A stretch of 21,929 bases of DNA, from positions 3,410-25,338 of the forward strand of contig DKBN01000004.1 in the NCBI GenBank assembly GCA_002451235.1, read 5' to 3'. The position numbers were made by a program, and so were the translations under genes. Under the pieces are notes generated by a model. The model made no database searches. It had not been told where the DNA came from and was given only the letters and a program-made list of their open reading frames with translations. The stretch is from Patescibacteria group bacterium UBA6899. GTDB lineage: Bacteria > Patescibacteriota > Minisyncoccia > Phycocordibacterales > UBA6899. Shown here piece by piece: positions 14,576 to 20,784 of the stretch. Within the stretch, counting starts at the first letter, position 1. Each line of letters begins with the position of its first letter.

Positions 14576-15625
14576 ATGACGACCGAACAACTATCGACCA
14601 TCAAGACGTCCGTGAAGCGCCTTCCGAATTCGCGCGCTGAGATCTCCGTATCCATCCCGGCGGAGATATTTGACAGAACGCGTTCGAAAGCGATCGCGCA
14701 CTTAGGAGAACATGTCGAACTCCAGGGTTTTCGCAAGGGAAAGGTGCCGGAAAAGATCCTGGAGACAAGGCTCGGGGAGGCTGCCATCCTCGAGGAGATG
14801 GCCGAGATCACGATCGGAAAGGCATATCCCATCATCCTTGAGCAGGAAAAGCTCGACGCCATCGGGAGCCCGAGGGTACGGCTCACCAAGATCGCACGTG
14901 GGAACCCCCTCGAAGCAGTGATCGAAACCGACATCTTCCCCGAGCTCGTACTCCCCGACTATCGAAAGATCGCTTCGGGGATCAAAGAAGAAGCAGTGGA
15001 TGTCTCTGATGATGAGGTGGAAAAAACGGTCACCGAGATCCGGAAAGTGCGCGGGAAACATCTCGCGGAAGAGACTGGCAAAACTTTCGACGAAGAACAG
15101 CTTCCGGAGCTAGACGATACATTCGTAAAAACGCTTGGCGATTTTGCCTCCGTCCCGGATTTCCGCGCAAAACTGAAAGAGAATATCGTGAAAGAGAAGG
15201 GGAAGAGCGTAAAAGAAAAGCGCCGCGTCGCGATCGTCGAGGGGATCCTTGGGAAGCTCAGGGGCGATATCCCGGAGCTCTTCGTCGAACAGGAACTTTT
15301 GCGGATGGAAGATGAATTCCGGCATGACATCGAACGCATGGGGATGAAGTTCGACGATTACCTGAAACAGCTTGGGAAAACGCACGAGGACCTCCGTAAG
15401 GATTGGCGAACTGAGGCGGAAAAGCGCGCGAAGGTGCAGCTTATGATCACGGAGATCGGCAGGAAAGAATCTATCGTCGCATCTGAAGAAGAGGTAGAGA
15501 CCGAGGTGAACAAACTCCATATCCTCTATCCCAATACCCCCATCGAGCGCATCAAGTCCTACGTCGACATGGTACTCACGAACGAGAAGGTATTCAAATT
15601 CTTGGAATCGTCAACTGGAGCATAG
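14576..15625 (+). CDS. tig: Trigger factor lacking the peptidyl-prolyl isomerase domain
   Basis: Ribosome-associated chaperone that receives nascent chains at the exit tunnel. 349 residues instead of about 430. The N-terminal ribosome-binding domain (1-115) is intact with the signature GFRKGKVP at 51-58. The C-terminal chaperone arms are present (about 177-345, QLPELDDTFVKTLGDF, DFRAKLKENI, ERIKSYVDMVLTNEKVFKFLE). Between them, where an FKBP-type PPIase domain of roughly 85-100 residues should sit, SDDEVEKTVTEIRKVR (144-159) leads after a short linker straight to LPELDDTF. The start at 14576 (ATG) is chosen because the longer TTG reading begins inside the -10 box. The frame is continuous, so this is a clean domain loss rather than a broken gene. 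Confidence 0.94.
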   Translation: MTTEQLSTIKTSVKRLPNSRAEISVSIPAEIFDRTRSKAIAHLGEHVELQGFRKGKVPEKILETRLGEAAILEEMAEITIGKAYPIILEQEKLDAIGSPRVRLTKIARGNPLEAVIETDIFPELVLPDYRKIASGIKEEAVDVSDDEVEKTVTEIRKVRGKHLAEETGKTFDEEQLPELDDTFVKTLGDFASVPDFRAKLKENIVKEKGKSVKEKRRVAIVEGILGKLRGDIPELFVEQELLRMEDEFRHDIERMGMKFDDYLKQLGKTHEDLRKDWRTEAEKRAKVQLMITEIGRKESIVASEEEVETEVNKLHILYPNTPIERIKSYVDMVLTNEKVFKFLESSTGA

Positions 15626-15642
15626 CGCCGTGATAAGCGAAA

Positions 15643-15661
15643 CGCGCGGTCGTCCCGCGCG
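15643..15661. terminator. Bidirectional terminator between tig and the 135-aa gene
   Basis: CGCGCGG (15643-15649), loop TCGTC, CCGCGCG (15655-15661). On the plus strand it is followed by CTGTTGGGTTT. On the minus strand it is followed by TTTCGCTTATC. A second 7-bp inverted repeat (TTGGGTT-T-AACCCAA, 15665-15679) overlaps the end of the minus-strand gene. Confidence 0.65.
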
Positions 15662-15670
15662 CTGTTGGGT

Positions 15671-16078
15671 TTAACCCAATTTCAATCCGAAAGTCAGGTT
15701 ATGGTTGTTTTCGGGGGTAACAAGGATCTTGGAAGGTCTTGGTTCGCCCCGCTGGGCTGATTGTGCCCACCATTTCTTTACTTTTGCCTGGAATTCTGCA
15801 AGAGTTTTGAATGTTTTTTTCAGGAACATGCCTTCATCGGCCAAAAGAAATGCGTCCGATACCAGAACGACCTTCGCTTTACCGCCATGACAACACACCC
15901 CAATGCTCACCTGGTGTGCCTCGAAACGCCCAAGTTCCAGTTGCCACTCTCTATTGATCGTTATGAGTAGCTGAACCCCCGGGGATAGAACGACCCACCG
16001 GACGTTCCCTGTATCAGGACATGTTCCCACTGAGTGTCTCTGTCTGACCGGTGTTTTCACTGCTTTTCCGCGCCTCAT
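15671..16078 (-). CDS. Hypothetical protein, 135 residues
   Basis: Not recognised. Support for a real gene is a near-perfect Shine-Dalgarno sequence (AAAAGGAGG, six bases before the ATG), a TTGACA (minus strand, 16142-16147) about 65 nt upstream, and a terminator at the end. The product is basic and Trp/Lys/Val-rich with alternating hydrophobics (RWVVLSPGVQLLITINREWQLEL, KVVLVSDAFLLAD), suggesting a small beta-rich fold. A helix follows (FLKKTFKTLAEFQAKVKKWWAQS). Three cysteines (Cys20 and the pair in GVCCHGG) are present, with no clear metal motif. No signal peptide or membrane segment is seen. Together with the next gene it lies between tig and clpP on the opposite strand. Confidence 0.65.
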   Translation of the reverse strand: MRRGKAVKTPVRQRHSVGTCPDTGNVRWVVLSPGVQLLITINREWQLELGRFEAHQVSIGVCCHGGKAKVVLVSDAFLLADEGMFLKKTFKTLAEFQAKVKKWWAQSAQRGEPRPSKILVTPENNHNLTFGLKLG

Positions 16079-16155
16079 GGAACCTCCTTTTGGTTATCGC
16101 GGTCGTACGCCTTCCCATACTCTTCTCCTCGCGCGGTAATTTGTCAATAAAGAAG

Positions 16156-16177
16156 CGATGCACCCTAGGGTGCATCG
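16156..16177 (-). terminator. 22-nt perfect palindrome, probable terminator of the 122-aa gene
   Basis: The 22 bases are exactly self-complementary, centred on CCCTAGGG with flanks CGATGCA and TGCATCG. On the minus strand it is followed by CTTCTTTATT, and it starts ten bases after the stop of the upstream gene. A terminator is the simplest reading. Its exact symmetry, and its place just ahead of the TTGACA of the next gene, would also suit an operator. Confidence 0.6.
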
Positions 16178-16186
16178 GGTCTAGGA

Positions 16187-16555
16187 TCAAGATGGACCAG
16201 AGATCTCGAATTGCAATCTGCGGTCCCTTGTCGGAAAAAGCACGACGTCGTCCTCCGTGACGCGGTTTTCTTGGGCGAAGAGGGCGACCGCCTGGTCGAT
16301 GAGCTGGAATGAGTGTGTTGCGTCGGGAAGTAGTAGGTTGTGAGCCACCGACACACTCATGATATGGATCACTGGCAGCATATCTCCATCGACCCGCACC
16401 CCGATCACCAAGTCGCCGAACGTCGTTCTCCCATATCGCTCTTCCGCCAGTTCTCGTATTTCTTTCCAGGATGATGATCCTGGGGCAAAACGTATATAGA
16501 GGGTCCCGCCGCGATTGTTCGGGAACGATATCGGTCTTTGCTGCTGATTTGACAT
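16187..16555 (-). CDS. Hypothetical protein, 122 residues
   Basis: Not recognised. The start at 16555 is set by AAGGAGT seven bases upstream; a longer frame to 16606 would begin at an ATG without a ribosome site. The product is mixed alpha/beta: GGTLYIRFAPG, then SWKEIRELAEERYGRTTFGDLVIGVRVDGDMLPVIHIM, a helix SFQLIDQAVALFAQE, and a final strand RRLQFEISG. No membrane segment, signal peptide or catalytic motif is evident. It ends at a strong palindromic hairpin. It is oriented against the surrounding tig and clpP genes. Confidence 0.65.
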   Translation of the reverse strand: MSNQQQRPISFPNNRGGTLYIRFAPGSSSWKEIRELAEERYGRTTFGDLVIGVRVDGDMLPVIHIMSVSVAHNLLLPDATHSFQLIDQAVALFAQENRVTEDDVVLFPTRDRRLQFEISGPS

Positions 16556-16622
16556 CAGGTTACTCCTTGTCGGGATTGCCACTGGAAGATCTTCTCGCCT
16601 TATCATCCACTCGCGGGCACCG

Positions 16623-16650
16623 TTGTCAAACTCGGGATGCGTGCTATACT
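16623..16650 (+). promoter_or_regulatory. Promoter of clpP
   Basis: TTGTCA (16623-16628), 16-nt spacer, TATACT (16645-16650) with an extended TG (TGCTATACT). Predicted start near 16657, leader about 20 nt. Confidence 0.7.
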
Positions 16651-16677
16651 CGCCTCCACGATAATCACCATATCATC

Positions 16678-17262
16678 ATGCTTATCCCAACCGTCATAGA
16701 AAAATCCCAGTTCGGTGAACGCGCATATGACATCTATTCGCGCCTCCTGCGCGAGCGTATCGTTTTTTTGGGCGGGCCGATCGACGACTACACCGCGAAC
16801 ATCGTCATTGCCCAGCTCCTCTTCCTTGAAGCTGAGGACTCGAAGAAAGACATCAAGCTCTACATCCATTCTCCCGGCGGCTCGGTCTCTGCCGCGATGG
16901 CGATCTATGACACCATGAACCACATCAAACCGGACGTCTCGACCATCTGCATAGGTTTGGCAGCATCCGCTGCAGCCGTCATCCTTTCCTCGGGAACGAA
17001 GGGGAAGAGGTTCGTGCTCCCGAACGCCGAGGTGATGATCCACCAAGTGATGGGCGGTGCCGAGGGACAAGCGTCAGACATCGCGATCTCCGCGAAACAC
17101 ATCCTGCGCATCAAGGAGAATCTGAACAAGATCCTCGCGAAGAACACTGGAAAGACCTACGAACAGGTCGAGAAAGATTCCGATCGAGACTATTACATGA
17201 CCTCCGATGAGGCGAAGAGGTATGGCTTGGTCGATGAGGTGATGAAACCCAAAGGCAAATAG
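16678..17262 (+). CDS. clpP: ATP-dependent Clp protease proteolytic subunit
   Basis: Serine peptidase subunit that forms the barrel fed by a Clp ATPase. 194 residues, standard length. The catalytic triad is intact and falls at E. coli mature numbering: Ser97 in GLAASAAA, His122 in VMIHQVMGG, Asp171 in DSDRDYYM. The HSPGGSVSAAMAIYDTM loop and PNAEVMIHQ are typical. The N terminus MLIPTVIEKSQFGERAYDIYSRLL is the usual one, which fixes the start at 16678 and rejects a much longer upstream reading that crosses the promoter. No Shine-Dalgarno sequence is seen. No clpX or clpC is in the window. In many bacteria clpP follows tig directly; here two minus-strand genes separate them. Confidence 0.97.
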   Translation: MLIPTVIEKSQFGERAYDIYSRLLRERIVFLGGPIDDYTANIVIAQLLFLEAEDSKKDIKLYIHSPGGSVSAAMAIYDTMNHIKPDVSTICIGLAASAAAVILSSGTKGKRFVLPNAEVMIHQVMGGAEGQASDIAISAKHILRIKENLNKILAKNTGKTYEQVEKDSDRDYYMTSDEAKRYGLVDEVMKPKGK

Positions 17263-17279
17263 TCGCCCCCGATCCCCCA

Positions 17280-17307
17280 TTGACGGCCCCCTCTCTCTCC
17301 CTATGCT
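17280..17307 (+). promoter_or_regulatory. Promoter of the small membrane protein gene
   Basis: TTGACG (17280-17285), 16-nt spacer, TATGCT (17302-17307). It begins 18 nt after the clpP stop. The predicted start near 17314 excludes the first in-frame ATG at 17308. Confidence 0.6.
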
Positions 17308-17334
17308 ATGGGAAGGTGGATCATGGAGGATGCC

Positions 17335-17637
17335 ATGCCAGTATCGATCGATGAGTTCGGGTATTTCTTTTTGACGAGATGTTTCTTAGCGCGTGTCAGC
17401 GGATTGCTGTCGTTGTTCTTGGGATTGATCGCGTTCCCCATCGTTCTCCAGGCGTATCAGGTCGTTTCGGTGCCGACCCTTCTGTGGCTCGAATGGAGCA
17501 TCGCTCGTGACCGAAGACCGCTCTTCGATCATCGTGGCGTTCTTGCGGCGATCCTTGCGTGCTCTTGGATCGGGCTTTGGCTCGCTTGGGCGATCCATCT
17601 CGGATTTTGGGTGTTTTTCGACCCCCTTGGTGCCTAA
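17335..17637 (+). CDS. Small two-pass membrane protein, unknown function
   Basis: 100 residues from the ATG at 17335, chosen because GGAGG lies five bases upstream. An ATG at 17323 is an alternative, and one at 17308 lies ahead of the predicted transcription start. There are two hydrophobic segments, about 17-43 (ARVSGLLSLFLGLIAFPIVL) and 69-94 (GVLAAILACSWIGLWLAWAI), joined by a charged loop EWSIARDRRPLFDHR. The loop is basic, so it is probably cytoplasmic, with both ends outside. No family is recognised. It has its own promoter and a terminator shortly after the stop. Confidence 0.6.
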   Translation: MPVSIDEFGYFFLTRCFLARVSGLLSLFLGLIAFPIVLQAYQVVSVPTLLWLEWSIARDRRPLFDHRGVLAAILACSWIGLWLAWAIHLGFWVFFDPLGA

Positions 17638-17658
17638 GACGGGGGGAATTTTACACGG

Positions 17659-17691
17659 TGCCGGCAACCTGCTATTGTGTGGTTGTCGGCA
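17659..17691 (+). terminator. Terminator after the two-pass membrane protein gene
   Basis: TGCCGGCAACC (17659-17669) pairs with GGTTGTCGGCA (17681-17691), 11 bp with one G:U, 11-nt loop, followed by TTCTGTTTC. Between here and rny (17692-17883) no gene is supported. The stretch holds a 10-bp palindrome GGAACGTTCC at 17753-17762, and I could not fix an rny promoter. Confidence 0.75.
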
Positions 17692-17883
17692 TTCTGTTTC
17701 GACCTCCGTCCGACCTCCTCTTATCAAAAACCATTAGTTCGCGTATTTTCTTGGAACGTTCCGCTCGCATGCACATCGCGTCCGCATCGAAGAAATCGTA
17801 CTGATCCCTCTCGCAAGGAGTGAGTATTCTTCACCGACTACTTCGGAACACTGTGGCATACATGCCGAACGCGCACGACCAAG

Positions 17884-19476
17884 ATGCGCTCGTTTCGTAT
17901 GGACACCATTCCACCTATTTCGCAGACGATCGACACGGTCACGTCGATCGGATTCACCACCGTCGTCGCCATCGGCGTTTCAAGCGGTATCTTCGGCATC
18001 ATCTTGGGCTATGTGCTCCGTTGGGCATTGACCACCGGCAAACGCGGTTCGGTCGAGCTTGAGATGAAGCAGATGCTACTCTCCGCCAAAGAAGGGGCAC
18101 AGAAGATCATCGACGAGGCCGAGAAGAAAGCCGACAAGCATGCTGAGGAGCTCCGCGCCAAGGAACGGGAAAAAGATATTGAGTGGAAGAAAAGCGAGGA
18201 CCGTCTTATCAAGAAAGAGGAATTGCTCGACCGGCGCCAAGGAGAGATCGACACCGAGGTCGCTGCGGTGAAGGAGAAAGCGGAAGAAGTGCGCGGCATC
18301 AAGGCTCAGATCGAGGAACGCAAGAAAGACATCGAGACCGAGCTCGAACGCGTCGCTGGACTTTCGCAAGAAGAGGCGAAAGAGACCCTGATAAAGAAAA
18401 CCTCGGACCGCTTTGAGGAGGATTTCACCATTCGCCTCGCAAAACTCGAGCGCGAAGGGGCAGAACGCCTCGATCGGCGCGCGAAAGATATCCTCACCAC
18501 CTCGATCCAGCGCCTCGCGGCATCGACGGCAGGAGACATCATGACAACATCAGTTGTGATCCCCAACGAGGAGATCAAGGGGAAGATCATCGGCAAGGAG
18601 GGCCGCAACATCAAGGCGTTCGAGCGCGCTGCTGGGGTGGAGCTCATCGTCGATGAGACTCCGGGAACCATCATTATCTCGGCCTTCGATCCGGTCCGCC
18701 GCCAGATCGCGCGCGTCGCGCTTGAGAATTTGATCCTCGATGGGCGCATCCAACCCGCGAAGATCGAGGAAATGGTGCAAAAAGCCGCCAATGACATCAA
18801 TAAGATCATCAAGGAGAAGGGTGAGCAGGCCTGCTATGAGTGCGGCGTCTTCAATATCGACCCGCGCTTGATCTCTATCCTTGGGCGCCTCTACTTCCGC
18901 ACCTCCTATGGACAGAATGTACTGCAACACTCGATCGAGATGGCGCATATCTCGGGTATGCTCGCGGAAGAGCTCGGTGCGGACATCCAGATCGCGAAGG
19001 CCGGCGCGCTCTTCCATGACATCGGGAAGGCGGTGGATCACGAAGTACAGGGAACGCACGTCGAGATCGGACGCAGGATATTGCAGAAATTCGGGGCAGA
19101 CGAACGCATTGTGAAGGCCATGCAGTCGCATCACGACGAATATCCGTATGAGACGCTCGAATCCATCATCGTCCAGACCACGGATGCCATCTCCGGTGGA
19201 CGCCCCGGAGCGCGCCGTGAATCCGTTGAGCAGTACATCAAGAAGCTCGAGGATCTCGAGAAGATCGCGACCTCGCAGCCGGGGGTGGAGAAAGCGTTTG
19301 CGCTCCAAGCGGGCCGCGAAGTGCGAGTATTCGTCACTCCGCAGAAAGTTTCCGACCTCGAAGCGCATTCGATCGCCAGGGATATCGCGGTCGAGATCGA
19401 ACGAGAGCTCAAATATCCCGGCGAGATCAAGGTAACGGTCATCCGCGAGACTCGTTGCATCGAGTACGCGCGCTGA
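17884..19476 (+). CDS. rny: Ribonuclease Y
   Basis: Membrane-anchored endoribonuclease that initiates mRNA decay. 530 residues, typical. Order: N-terminal membrane segment (about 22-47, IGFTTVVAIGVSSGIFGIILGYVL); a long coiled coil (about 58-215) rich in Lys/Glu/Arg; a KH RNA-binding domain (about 222-290, IPNEEIKGKIIGKEGRNIKAFE); and an HD domain with the metal-binding His378-Asp379 in LFHDIGKAVDHE and downstream HHDEYPYET. The C terminus ends VTVIRETRCIEYAR, as usual. The start at 17884 is not certain: no Shine-Dalgarno sequence is visible, and an ATG five codons later (17899) is equally plausible. A strong terminator follows. Confidence 0.96.
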   Translation: MRSFRMDTIPPISQTIDTVTSIGFTTVVAIGVSSGIFGIILGYVLRWALTTGKRGSVELEMKQMLLSAKEGAQKIIDEAEKKADKHAEELRAKEREKDIEWKKSEDRLIKKEELLDRRQGEIDTEVAAVKEKAEEVRGIKAQIEERKKDIETELERVAGLSQEEAKETLIKKTSDRFEEDFTIRLAKLEREGAERLDRRAKDILTTSIQRLAASTAGDIMTTSVVIPNEEIKGKIIGKEGRNIKAFERAAGVELIVDETPGTIIISAFDPVRRQIARVALENLILDGRIQPAKIEEMVQKAANDINKIIKEKGEQACYECGVFNIDPRLISILGRLYFRTSYGQNVLQHSIEMAHISGMLAEELGADIQIAKAGALFHDIGKAVDHEVQGTHVEIGRRILQKFGADERIVKAMQSHHDEYPYETLESIIVQTTDAISGGRPGARRESVEQYIKKLEDLEKIATSQPGVEKAFALQAGREVRVFVTPQKVSDLEAHSIARDIAVEIERELKYPGEIKVTVIRETRCIEYAR

Positions 19477-19491
19477 TGTGAATATCATAGA

Positions 19492-19519
19492 AAATACCGC
19501 TCAACAGAGCGGTATTTTT
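19492..19519 (+). terminator. Terminator of rny
   Basis: AAATACCGCTC (19492-19502), loop AACA, GAGCGGTATTT (19507-19517), with T continuing to 19519. An 11-bp perfect stem with a T-run: a textbook intrinsic terminator 16 nt after the stop. Confidence 0.95.
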
Positions 19520-19579
19520 GTGTGTAAAAATATGGTTCTTTTTATTTATGTTGTCAATATTCGGCTTTGTTGAGCCGTA

Positions 19580-19607
19580 TTGCGCAAAAATATCTCTCCG
19601 ATATACT
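19580..19607 (+). promoter_or_regulatory. Promoter of the HU gene
   Basis: TTGCGC (19580-19585), 16-nt spacer, TATACT (19602-19607). Predicted start near 19614, leaving a leader of about 80 nt. Confidence 0.65.
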
Positions 19608-19620
19608 GGACGATAAGAGG

Positions 19621-19686
19621 GTAACCTCTGCATGCAGAGTTACTTGGCCAAAGACCAAGCTAACGACGTGAGATTATTCGTAATCT
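19621..19686 (+). promoter_or_regulatory. Structured leader of the HU gene: three consecutive hairpins
   Basis: Hairpin 1 (19621-19643): the 14-bp palindrome CTCTGCATGCAGAG flanked by pairing GTAA/TTAC with one bulged C. Hairpin 2 (19643-19659): CTTGG, 7-nt loop, CCAAG. Hairpin 3 (19671-19686): AGATTA, a TTCG tetraloop, TAATCT, ending 9 nt before the ATG. No Shine-Dalgarno sequence is present. The leader could stabilise the mRNA or control its translation. Confidence 0.5.
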
Positions 19687-19695
19687 GCTCATACG

Positions 19696-19968
19696 ATGAA
19701 CAAGCAGACGATCGTAGAAGCGGTCCATGAGAAGCTCGGCGGCACGAAAGTGTCGGCAGAGCAGGCCGTTGAGACCATGATCGACACCATCACCGCCGGA
19801 CTCAAGAAAGGCGAGGAGGTCTCGATCGCTGGGCTCGGCATCTTCTCAGTGAAGACCCGCGCCGCACGCACTGCGCGCAACCCGCGCACGGGCGAGGCCA
19901 TCAAGGTGGCGGCGATGCGCGTTCCGAAGTTCCGCCCCGCAAAGGCGCTCAAGGATGCGGTCAAGTGA
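19696..19968 (+). CDS. hup: HU family DNA-binding protein
   Basis: 90 residues, the normal HU length. Small basic histone-like dimer that bends and compacts the chromosome. MNKQTIVEAVHEKLGGTKVSAEQAVETMIDTITAGLKKGEEVSIAGLGIFSVKTRAARTARNPRTGEAIKV follows the family pattern throughout. The AARTARNPRTGE segment is the tip of the beta-arm, with the DNA-intercalating proline in RNPRTG. VPKFRPAKALKDAVK is the usual C terminus. IHF is a distant alternative but the sequence reads as HU. The gene has its own promoter, a long hairpin-rich leader and a strong terminator. Confidence 0.97.
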   Translation: MNKQTIVEAVHEKLGGTKVSAEQAVETMIDTITAGLKKGEEVSIAGLGIFSVKTRAARTARNPRTGEAIKVAAMRVPKFRPAKALKDAVK

Positions 19969-20000
19969 ATCGAGAATAATTCGAAGTTCATCAAACATAC

Positions 20001-20032
20001 ACCAAAAGATCGCCCTCGGGCGATCTTTTGGT
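20001..20032. terminator. Bidirectional terminator between the HU gene and the 98-aa gene
   Basis: Perfect inverted repeat with 15-nt arms (20001-20015 and 20018-20032) around TC. The arms carry AAAA and TTTT at matching positions, so it can work for the HU gene (+) and for the convergent 98-aa gene (-). A partial copy lies at 20731-20755. Confidence 0.9.
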
Positions 20033-20036
20033 TGCA
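20012..20036 (+). repeat. 25-nt direct repeat, copy 1 (right part of the HU terminator)
   Basis: Identical over 25 nt to 20731-20755, running from GCCCTCGGGCGATC to GGTTGCA. In this copy the left arm of the hairpin is present and the repeat forms a functional terminator. Confidence 0.85.
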
Positions 20037-20062
20037 GGGTAGAATGGTGATCCTCCGCTTTA

Positions 20063-20359
20063 TTAGCGCTTCTGCCCCATCGCCCGCAGGGCGAACGGCT
20101 CAAAATATCGATCAAGTGCCTCCTGCGAGAGCGCTTGTTTCCCCTCATCCAGATGTGTAAGGAGATCGGAGAGCAAAAGCGCCTCCTCTCTCGCGCCTTC
20201 GGTCTCGGCGATAGAAAGGAATCGTTCGATGATGCTTTTGGCACGTTCGCTTGCTCCGACTGATTCTTTCATCATCCCCTTCTCGTAAAAACGGAGCGCC
20301 CTTTTTGCCTCTGGCCCGAGGTTTGCGAGGTAAAAATATTGGTCTTTTTCATCATTCAT
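20063..20359 (-). CDS. Small helical protein cotranscribed with the DUF5674 gene
   Basis: 98 residues, not recognised. The ATG at 20359 overlaps the stop of the upstream gene (ATGA), and GGAGGG lies just upstream inside that gene, so the two are translated together. The sequence is almost all amphipathic helix: NDEKDQYFYLANLGPEAKRALRFYEKG, GASERAKSIIERFLSIAETEG, REEALLLSDLLTHLDEGK, SQEALDRYFEPFALRAMG. No membrane segment or signal is seen. A helical bundle or a protein-binding partner of the DUF5674 product is plausible. Toxin-antitoxin pairs share this layout, but nothing in either sequence identifies a toxin. Confidence 0.7.
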   Translation of the reverse strand: MNDEKDQYFYLANLGPEAKRALRFYEKGMMKESVGASERAKSIIERFLSIAETEGAREEALLLSDLLTHLDEGKQALSQEALDRYFEPFALRAMGQKR

Positions 20360-20700
20360 ACCACCCTCCGTTCGATGATATCGCGCATGCGCTTCCGAAG
20401 AGACTCGTCGACGACTTCCATGCGACGATTCCCTTGATGGGGACGGATATTGATGAGAGAGGTGTATTCGATGCGCTCCTCTTGGGGAACATCGAAATAC
20501 CAATTGAACCCCCAGAGATCCTCTTGCGACGAGCCATCAGAGATCAACACATTATTCGCATCTACATGGAATTCTCCGCCAAATGCGACTATTTCACGCC
20601 CGAGATCCACCACTCCTTTGATCATGTGGCCGAACGACTCTGCTGCGAGTCCCCGAAGCTCTGCTTCCGGTATCGTGTTTCGGATAATTCTAATGTTCAT
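20356..20700 (-). CDS. DUF5674 family protein
   Basis: 114 residues from the ATG at 20700. An ATG two codons earlier abuts the -10 box, so 20700 is preferred. The sequence MNIRIIRNTIPEAELRGLAAESFGHMIKGVVDLGREIVAFGGEFHVDANNVLI, then GSSQEDLWGFNWYFD and SLINIRPHQGNRRMEV, matches my recollection of DUF5674, a family seen largely in Patescibacteria and of unknown function. Conserved-looking residues are the GGE-H-DA motif, the GS-Q-LWG-N stretch and NIRP-QGNR. These polar clusters suggest an enzyme or nucleotide-binding pocket, which is inference. It is first in a two-gene unit with a 4-nt overlap to the 98-aa gene, divergent from the cupin gene. Confidence 0.75.
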   Translation of the reverse strand: MNIRIIRNTIPEAELRGLAAESFGHMIKGVVDLGREIVAFGGEFHVDANNVLISDGSSQEDLWGFNWYFDVPQEERIEYTSLINIRPHQGNRRMEVVDESLRKRMRDIIERRVV

Positions 20701-20706
20701 TGTCAT

Positions 20707-20712
20707 ATCCTA
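20707..20712 (-). promoter_or_regulatory. Possible -10 box of the DUF5674 pair
   Basis: TAGGAT on the minus strand with an extended TGC in front (TGCTAGGAT), six bases before the ATG at 20700. The geometry is the same as at tpiA and implies a leaderless transcript. No -35 was seen. Confidence 0.4.
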
Positions 20713-20730
20713 GCACACAAACATGATCCT

Positions 20731-20755
20731 GCCCTCGGGCGATCTTTTGGTTGCA
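20731..20755 (+). repeat. 25-nt direct repeat, copy 2 (remnant of the HU terminator)
   Basis: Exact 25-nt match to 20012-20036. The upstream CAAACAT is shared too, but the left arm of the hairpin is shortened, so it no longer forms the long stem. It lies between divergent genes, where a terminator has no evident use. Confidence 0.85.
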
Positions 20756-20784
20756 AGTTTGCAATATTTCTCGATAGGAGGAGA

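Noticed and set aside
16471..16677. Extended ClpP start giving 263 residues
   Set aside because: It crosses the clpP promoter and overlaps the 122-aa gene. The ClpP family begins at the ATG at 16678.
17820..18062. Plus-strand ORF starting at GTG with AAGGAG just before, ahead of rny
   Set aside because: The ribosome site touches the start codon with no spacing. The frame runs into rny, and its His/Arg-rich product is a shadow of the RNase Y membrane segment.
18550..19488. Long minus-strand ORF (312 codons) opposite rny
   Set aside because: It is the antisense of the KH-HD part of RNase Y. Its composition (Asp/Leu/Arg-rich) is typical of a shadow frame, and no start signal is present.
20251..20784. 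Plus-strand extension of the cupin ORF to 318 residues
   Set aside because: The upstream part is antisense to the DUF5674 pair and crosses the repeat. The cupin barrel begins only after 20818.
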